Assembly (NCBI GenBank): GCA_964612085.1
Contig: CAZTCJ010000077.1
Coordinates: 1 to 17,057, forward strand
Source: CAZTCJ01 sp964612085
Lineage (GTDB): Bacteria > Pseudomonadota > Alphaproteobacteria > JAJFIK01
Length of the DNA stretch: 17,057 nt
Direction of reading: 5' to 3'
In this document: in pieces, positions 13,338-17,057 of the stretch
How the letters are laid out: every line of letters begins with the position of its first letter
Numbering within the stretch: the stretch's first letter is position 1
Position numbers and translations under genes: made by a program
Notes under the pieces: model-generated
What the model was told of the DNA's origin: nothing
Database searches by the model: none
The model's input: the letters and a program-made list of their open reading frames with translations, nothing else

Positions 13338-15245
13338 ATGCTGCATATCAACGACCTCACCTACCGCATCGAGGGCCGCCTGATCCTCGACAACGCCACC
13401 GCCGCCATTCCGGCGGGGCACAAGGTGGGATTCGTGGGCCGCAACGGCGCGGGCAAGTCCACGCTGCTGCGTCTGATCCTGGGCGAGATCGGGCCCGAGA
13501 CCGGCACCATCACGGTGCCGCGCAATGCCCGGATTGGATCGGTGGCCCAGGAAGCGCCGGGCGGCGCCACAAGCCTGATCGACACGGTGCTGGCCGCCGA
13601 TCTGGAGCGCACGGCGCTCATGGCCGAAGCGGAAACCGCCACCGACCCGCACCGGATCGCCGAGATCCAGACCCGGCTCGCCGATATCGGCGCCCATGAC
13701 GCGCCCGCGCGCGCGGCCTCGATCCTGGCGGGCCTCGGTTTCGACGAGGAAGCGCAACAGCGTCCGTGCTCGGAATATTCCGGCGGCTGGCGCATGCGCG
13801 TGGCGCTTGCTGCCGCCCTCTTCGCCGCGCCGGATGTGCTGTTGCTCGACGAACCCACCAACTATCTCGACCTGGAAGGCGTAATCTGGCTTGAGACCTA
13901 TCTTAAAACCTATCCCTATACGGTGCTTCTGGTCAGCCACGACCGCGATCTCTTGAACCGGGCCGTGGGCTCGATCCTGCATCTGGATGGCGGGCGGCTC
14001 ACCCTGTACAAGGGCACATACGATCAGTTCGAAGCCCAGCGTCGGGCCCAGCTCGAACTGCAAATGGCCATGAAGAAGAAACAGGAAACCCAGCGCCGCC
14101 ATATCGAGGCGTTCGTGGAACGCTTTCGCTACAAGGCTTCCAAGGCGCGCCAAGCCCAGAGCCGCCTTAAAATGCTGGAGAAGATGCAGCCCATCGCCGC
14201 CCTGGTGGACAACAGCGTGGTGCCGTTCGCTTTTCCGGATCCGGAGCCTTTGAGCCCGCCGATCATCACCATGGAGAACGCTGCTGTCGGCTATGAGACG
14301 GACAAGCCGGTCCTCCGGGACCTGACCTTGCGCATCGACAATGACGACCGCATCGCGCTTCTGGGCCAGAACGGCAACGGCAAGTCCACCTTCGCCAAGC
14401 TCATTTCCGCCCGTCTTAAAGCGATGGCCGGGCGCTTCCGCCGCTCGCCGACCCTCACGGTCGGCTATTTCGCCCAGCATCAGCTCGACGAATTGAACGA
14501 GCGGGAAAGCCCTTACGAGATGTTCGAGCGTCTGCTGCCCGATGCGACGGAAGCCCAGCGGCGCGCGCGGCTCGGCGCCTTCGGGTTCGGCGTGGAGAAG
14601 GCCGACACCAAGATCGGCGCTTTGTCCGGGGGCGAACGGGCCCGCCTCATGCTCAATCTGGCGGTCTGGGAAAAACCCCATCTGCTCATTCTCGACGAGC
14701 CCACCAACCATCTGGACGTGGACAGCCGCGAAAGCCTCGTCCAGGCGCTCAATGCCTATCAAGGCGCGGTAATCCTGATCAGCCATGACCGGCACTTGGT
14801 AGAGGCGACCGTCGATCGCCTATGGCTTGTGGCGGATGGGACCGTTACGCCGTATGAAGAGGACCTCGACGCCTATCGTGACTGGTTGCTCGCGCGCCGG
14901 GGCGGACGGTCCGACAAGAAGAAAGAAAAGGCCGACGGCGAAAAATCCCTGAAAGCCAACAAACAGGATCAGCGCCGGGCAGCGGCCGAACGGCGGGCGC
15001 AACTGGCGCCGCTCAAAAAAGACGCCCAGCGCTGGGAAAAAGAAGTGGCAAGCCTGACGGCCAAACTCGCCAAACTCGAACAGGCGCTGGGCGATACCGA
15101 TCTTTATACGAAGGACCCGGACAAAGCCGCCGACCTCGCCCGCCAGGAAGGGCAATTACGCAAGGATCTAGGGCATGCGGAAGAGGCATGGCTCGCCGCC
15201 CTGGAGGCCTATGAAAGCGCCGAGGCCGAAGCGCAAGATCTGTAA
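13338..15245 (+). CDS. ABC-F family ATPase (YheS/Uup-like ribosome-associated factor)
   Basis: ABC-F proteins are soluble twin-ATPase proteins, not transporters; characterised members bind the ribosomal E site and rescue or tune stalled translation. The 635-residue protein has two nucleotide-binding domains. The first shows Walker A GRNGAGKS (34-41), signature YSGGWRMR (147-154) and Walker B LLLLDEPTNYLD. The second shows Walker A GQNGNGKS (343-350), signature LSGGERAR (429-436) and LLILDEPTNHLD. The charged helical linker between them (about 231-285, rich in Lys, Arg and Gln) is the P-site tRNA-interacting arm. A Lys/Glu-rich coiled-coil tail (about 545-630) follows. No membrane segments are present. 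The SGGWRMR signature and length fit YheS best, with a Uup-like tail. ATG 13338 is used because it begins the first beta strand; in-frame ATG 13308 is an alternative, and neither has a clear ribosome-binding site. Confidence 0.93.
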   Translation: MLHINDLTYRIEGRLILDNATAAIPAGHKVGFVGRNGAGKSTLLRLILGEIGPETGTITVPRNARIGSVAQEAPGGATSLIDTVLAADLERTALMAEAETATDPHRIAEIQTRLADIGAHDAPARAASILAGLGFDEEAQQRPCSEYSGGWRMRVALAAALFAAPDVLLLDEPTNYLDLEGVIWLETYLKTYPYTVLLVSHDRDLLNRAVGSILHLDGGRLTLYKGTYDQFEAQRRAQLELQMAMKKKQETQRRHIEAFVERFRYKASKARQAQSRLKMLEKMQPIAALVDNSVVPFAFPDPEPLSPPIITMENAAVGYETDKPVLRDLTLRIDNDDRIALLGQNGNGKSTFAKLISARLKAMAGRFRRSPTLTVGYFAQHQLDELNERESPYEMFERLLPDATEAQRRARLGAFGFGVEKADTKIGALSGGERARLMLNLAVWEKPHLLILDEPTNHLDVDSRESLVQALNAYQGAVILISHDRHLVEATVDRLWLVADGTVTPYEEDLDAYRDWLLARRGGRSDKKKEKADGEKSLKANKQDQRRAAAERRAQLAPLKKDAQRWEKEVASLTAKLAKLEQALGDTDLYTKDPDKAADLARQEGQLRKDLGHAEEAWLAALEAYESAEAEAQDL

Positions 15246-15260
15246 AGAGGAGCCGCAGCG

Positions 15261-15857
15261 ATGGATCTGGTTACGGCACTTTACGACAAGGCAGCGCATG
15301 CCTATGACGAGGCGCGCGGGCGTTCAGGTTTCGAGCGGCCTTATCTGGACGCAGTTCTCAGCCGTCTGCCAACGGAGAATGGCCATGTTCTCGATCTGGG
15401 CTGCGGCGGGGCCGAACCCATGGCCCAATTCTTTATCGAGCGCGGTCATCGCGTCACCGGCGTGGACGCCGCCCCCGCCATGATCCGCATGGCCCAATCC
15501 CGGTTTCCAAACGAGACCTGGATCGTCTCGGATATGAGGAACTTGCGCCTGGACCGCCGCTTCGACGCCATTCTGGCCTGGGACAGTTTCTTTCATCTGC
15601 CGCAGGACGATCAGCAAACGATGTTTCCCATCTTCCGGGATCACATCAAGCCGGGCGGCTGCCTGCTCTTCACGGCGGGCCCGAAGGCGGGCGAGGTCTG
15701 GGGCGATCTGCAGGGGGAGCCGCTTTTTCACGCCAGCCTGTCCACGGACAGCTATCAGGATCTGCTGGACCGGCACGGATTCCGCGTCCTGCGCCATGTG
15801 ATCGAGGATCCCGCCTGCGGACAGCATACAGTGTGGCTGGCGCAGCAAGCGGTTTAG
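15261..15857 (+). CDS. Class I SAM-dependent methyltransferase, substrate unknown
   Basis: The 198-residue protein has a Rossmann-type methyltransferase fold. Motif I is VLDLGCGGAEP (43-53), the acidic ribose-binding residue is Asp69 in VTGVDAAPAM, a further acidic residue occurs in VSDMRNL (Asp91), and FDAILAWDSFFHL (101-113) fits the strand 4 region. GGCLLFTAG marks a later strand. The N-terminal YDKAAHAYDEARG resembles ubiquinone/small-molecule methyltransferases, but nothing fixes the substrate. A strong AGAGGAG site lies 8 bases before the ATG. It starts 15 bases after the ABC-F gene, so the two are probably co-transcribed, which could hint at a translation-related target. Its stop overlaps the holC stop by four bases on the opposite strand. 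Confidence 0.88.
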   Translation: MDLVTALYDKAAHAYDEARGRSGFERPYLDAVLSRLPTENGHVLDLGCGGAEPMAQFFIERGHRVTGVDAAPAMIRMAQSRFPNETWIVSDMRNLRLDRRFDAILAWDSFFHLPQDDQQTMFPIFRDHIKPGGCLLFTAGPKAGEVWGDLQGEPLFHASLSTDSYQDLLDRHGFRVLRHVIEDPACGQHTVWLAQQAV

Positions 15858-16318
15858 GCTTTTTTCTCCCAGCGGCCTTGAGGCGTCTGCTGCCAATAGG
15901 ACGTCTCCAGATCATGATCCTTGGCCTGTTTCCAGGCCGCGCGGGCGGAGGCGAGCGCCTCCTGGTCCGTGCCGTCGAACAGCAGGATGCAGCGTTCGAA
16001 CGCCTCGAAGGCGCCGGTCTCCAATTCGGGAAAATCCGCCCCGTCCACCAGAAACAATGCCTGGGCCCCGTTGGGATTCTCCTCGCCGGTGGTCAGCAGC
16101 ACGGGCTGATGGGCCGCCTGGCCCTGCGCGGCCGTGCCATGGGGCAGAAAGGACTCGTCCTGATACGTCCAAAGATGGCTGTCGAGCGCCTGGACCCGTT
16201 CCGCGGACCCGGCACGCACGATCGCCCGCCAGCCCCGGTCCAGGGTCTTGGTCAGAAGATCGGGCAGGACCCGGTCAAGGGGCGTGCGTTCCAGATGATA
16301 GAACCAGATCTCCGACAA
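15854..16318 (-). CDS. holC: DNA polymerase III chi subunit (TTG start)
   Basis: Chi is the clamp-loader accessory subunit that links the replicase to single-strand-binding protein. The 154-residue protein matches the family length. It opens SEIWFYHLERTPLDRVLPDLL, continues LTKTLDRGWRAIVRAGS, and contains the typical LDSHLWTYQDESFLPHG and NGAQALFLVDGADFP segments. It ends in a Lys-rich WEKKA. No in-frame ATG lies near the conserved start, and the codon there is TTG (16316-16318), preceded by GGGAGAAGGGG. Initiation therefore probably uses TTG. Upstream in-frame ATGs fall inside pepA and would add about 50 unrelated residues. It lies 16 bases after pepA in the common pepA-holC arrangement. The 3' end overlaps the convergent methyltransferase stop (15854-15857). 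Confidence 0.92.
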   Translation of the reverse strand: MSEIWFYHLERTPLDRVLPDLLTKTLDRGWRAIVRAGSAERVQALDSHLWTYQDESFLPHGTAAQGQAAHQPVLLTTGEENPNGAQALFLVDGADFPELETGAFEAFERCILLFDGTDQEALASARAAWKQAKDHDLETSYWQQTPQGRWEKKA

Positions 16319-16334
16319 ACCCCTTCTCCCGCAA

Positions 16335-17057
16335 CTATTCGTAATTGTCCGCCAGGAAACGGTCGAGCAGGCGCACGCCGAAGCCCGTGGCCCAGGCAGG
16401 CGAGGTATCGCTCGCCTTTGAACTCCAGGCCGTGCTGGCGATATCAATATGCGCCCAAGGCACACCATTGGTATAGCGCTTGAGGAAATGGGCCGCCGTG
16501 ATCGACCCGCCGGGCCGGGGTCCTGTGTTTTTCATATCGGCGAACTGGGAGTCGAGCAGCTTGTCATAGGCCTCGCCCATGGGCTGGCGCCAGACCTTTT
16601 CGCCCGAGGCCATCCCCGCCCGGAACAATTGCTCCGCAATCGTATTGTCGTCGGAGAACAGCCCGGCATATTCATTGCCGAAGGTATTGACAATGGCGCC
16701 GGTGAGCGTCGCCAGATCGATCATGAAGCGCGGATTGAAGCGGTCCTGCGCATACCATAGAGCATCGGCGAGCACGAGACGGCCTTCCGCATCCGTATTG
16801 ACCACCTCGATGGTCTGGCCGGACATGGAGGTGAGGATATCGCCGGGACGCATGGCGCTTGAGTCCACCATGTTTTCCACCAGGCCGACAATGCCGATGA
16901 CATTGACCTTGGCGTTGCGCGCCGCGAGCGCGTGCATCAGGCCGGTGACGGCCGCCGCGCCGCCCATATCGCCTTTCATGTCCTCCATGCCGCCCGCGGG
17001 CTTGATCGACTCGCCGCCCGCGTCGAAGCAGACGCCCTTGCCGACAAAGACCATGGG
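16335..17057 (-). CDS. pepA: Leucyl aminopeptidase (M17), C-terminal part; gene runs off right edge
   Basis: This cytosolic two-metal aminopeptidase removes N-terminal residues such as Leu from peptides; some PepA proteins also bind DNA. About 240 C-terminal residues are present. Seen directly are GKGVCFDAGG (catalytic Lys and a metal-binding Asp), MKGDMGGAAAVTGLMHAL (metal-binding Asp), and the M17 signature NTDAEGRLVLADAL (metal-binding Asp and Glu, catalytic Arg). DLATLTGA and the late AHIDIASTAW segment follow. The segment after the first motif reads GGESIKP, where most relatives have Ile or Leu in place of that Glu. The N-terminal domain and start lie beyond the window. holC follows 16 bases downstream, as in many Proteobacteria. 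Confidence 0.97.
   Translation of the reverse strand, partial: PMVFVGKGVCFDAGGESIKPAGGMEDMKGDMGGAAAVTGLMHALAARNAKVNVIGIVGLVENMVDSSAMRPGDILTSMSGQTIEVVNTDAEGRLVLADALWYAQDRFNPRFMIDLATLTGAIVNTFGNEYAGLFSDDNTIAEQLFRAGMASGEKVWRQPMGEAYDKLLDSQFADMKNTGPRPGGSITAAHFLKRYTNGVPWAHIDIASTAWSSKASDTSPAWATGFGVRLLDRFLADNYE

Noticed and set aside
13323..14795. A 490-codon minus-strand frame opposite the ABC-F gene
   Set aside because: The plus strand holds both Walker A, signature and Walker B sets; the antisense translation has no domain.
1..17057. Defence system, prophage, integron or biosynthetic cluster
   Set aside because: Every sizeable gene is a housekeeping family or a DUF with no such association; no integrase, transposase, CRISPR repeats or tRNA attachment site is visible.

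Overview
This is a GC-rich, gene-dense chromosomal segment from an alphaproteobacterium. The gene order aspS / rnd / ppx-ppk-hdaA-DUF2066 / purM-purN is an arrangement I associate with that class, and the proteins look most like Rhodospirillales or Rhizobiales. No tRNA, rRNA, CRISPR array, prophage or insertion sequence is visible. Fourteen protein genes fill almost all of the window, and no gene-free stretch reaches 300 bases.

Layout from left to right. The 5' third of aspS (aspartyl-tRNA synthetase) reads off the left edge. It diverges from rnd (RNase D) across a 158-base gap. rnd converges with a leftward run of four genes transcribed in the order DUF2066, hdaA, ppk, ppx. This run combines an exported protein of unknown function, the regulatory inactivator of DnaA, polyphosphate synthesis and polyphosphate breakdown. 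Behind it on the same strand lies a two-gene unit of unknown function, DUF1800-DUF1501, overlapped by ATGA. Its second protein carries a Tat signal and its first has no recognisable signal. Divergent from that pair is purM-purN, two steps of de novo purine synthesis. A 165-base inverted-repeat element separates purN from the convergent ndk (nucleoside diphosphate kinase). ndk diverges from an ABC-F ATPase gene followed closely by a small SAM methyltransferase gene. The methyltransferase stop codon overlaps that of the convergent pepA-holC pair (leucyl aminopeptidase and DNA polymerase III chi), and pepA runs off the right edge.

Functionally the window is mostly housekeeping: translation (aspS, ABC-F), RNA processing (rnd), nucleotide supply (purM, purN, ndk), replication (hdaA, holC), polyphosphate metabolism (ppk, ppx) and peptide turnover (pepA). 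I do not see a clear new defence or mobile system. The parts most worth a second look are the uncharacterised DUF1800/Tat-DUF1501 pair, the joining of hdaA to ppk-ppx, the two-module inverted repeat downstream of purN, and a residue suggesting that AspRS is the non-discriminating type.
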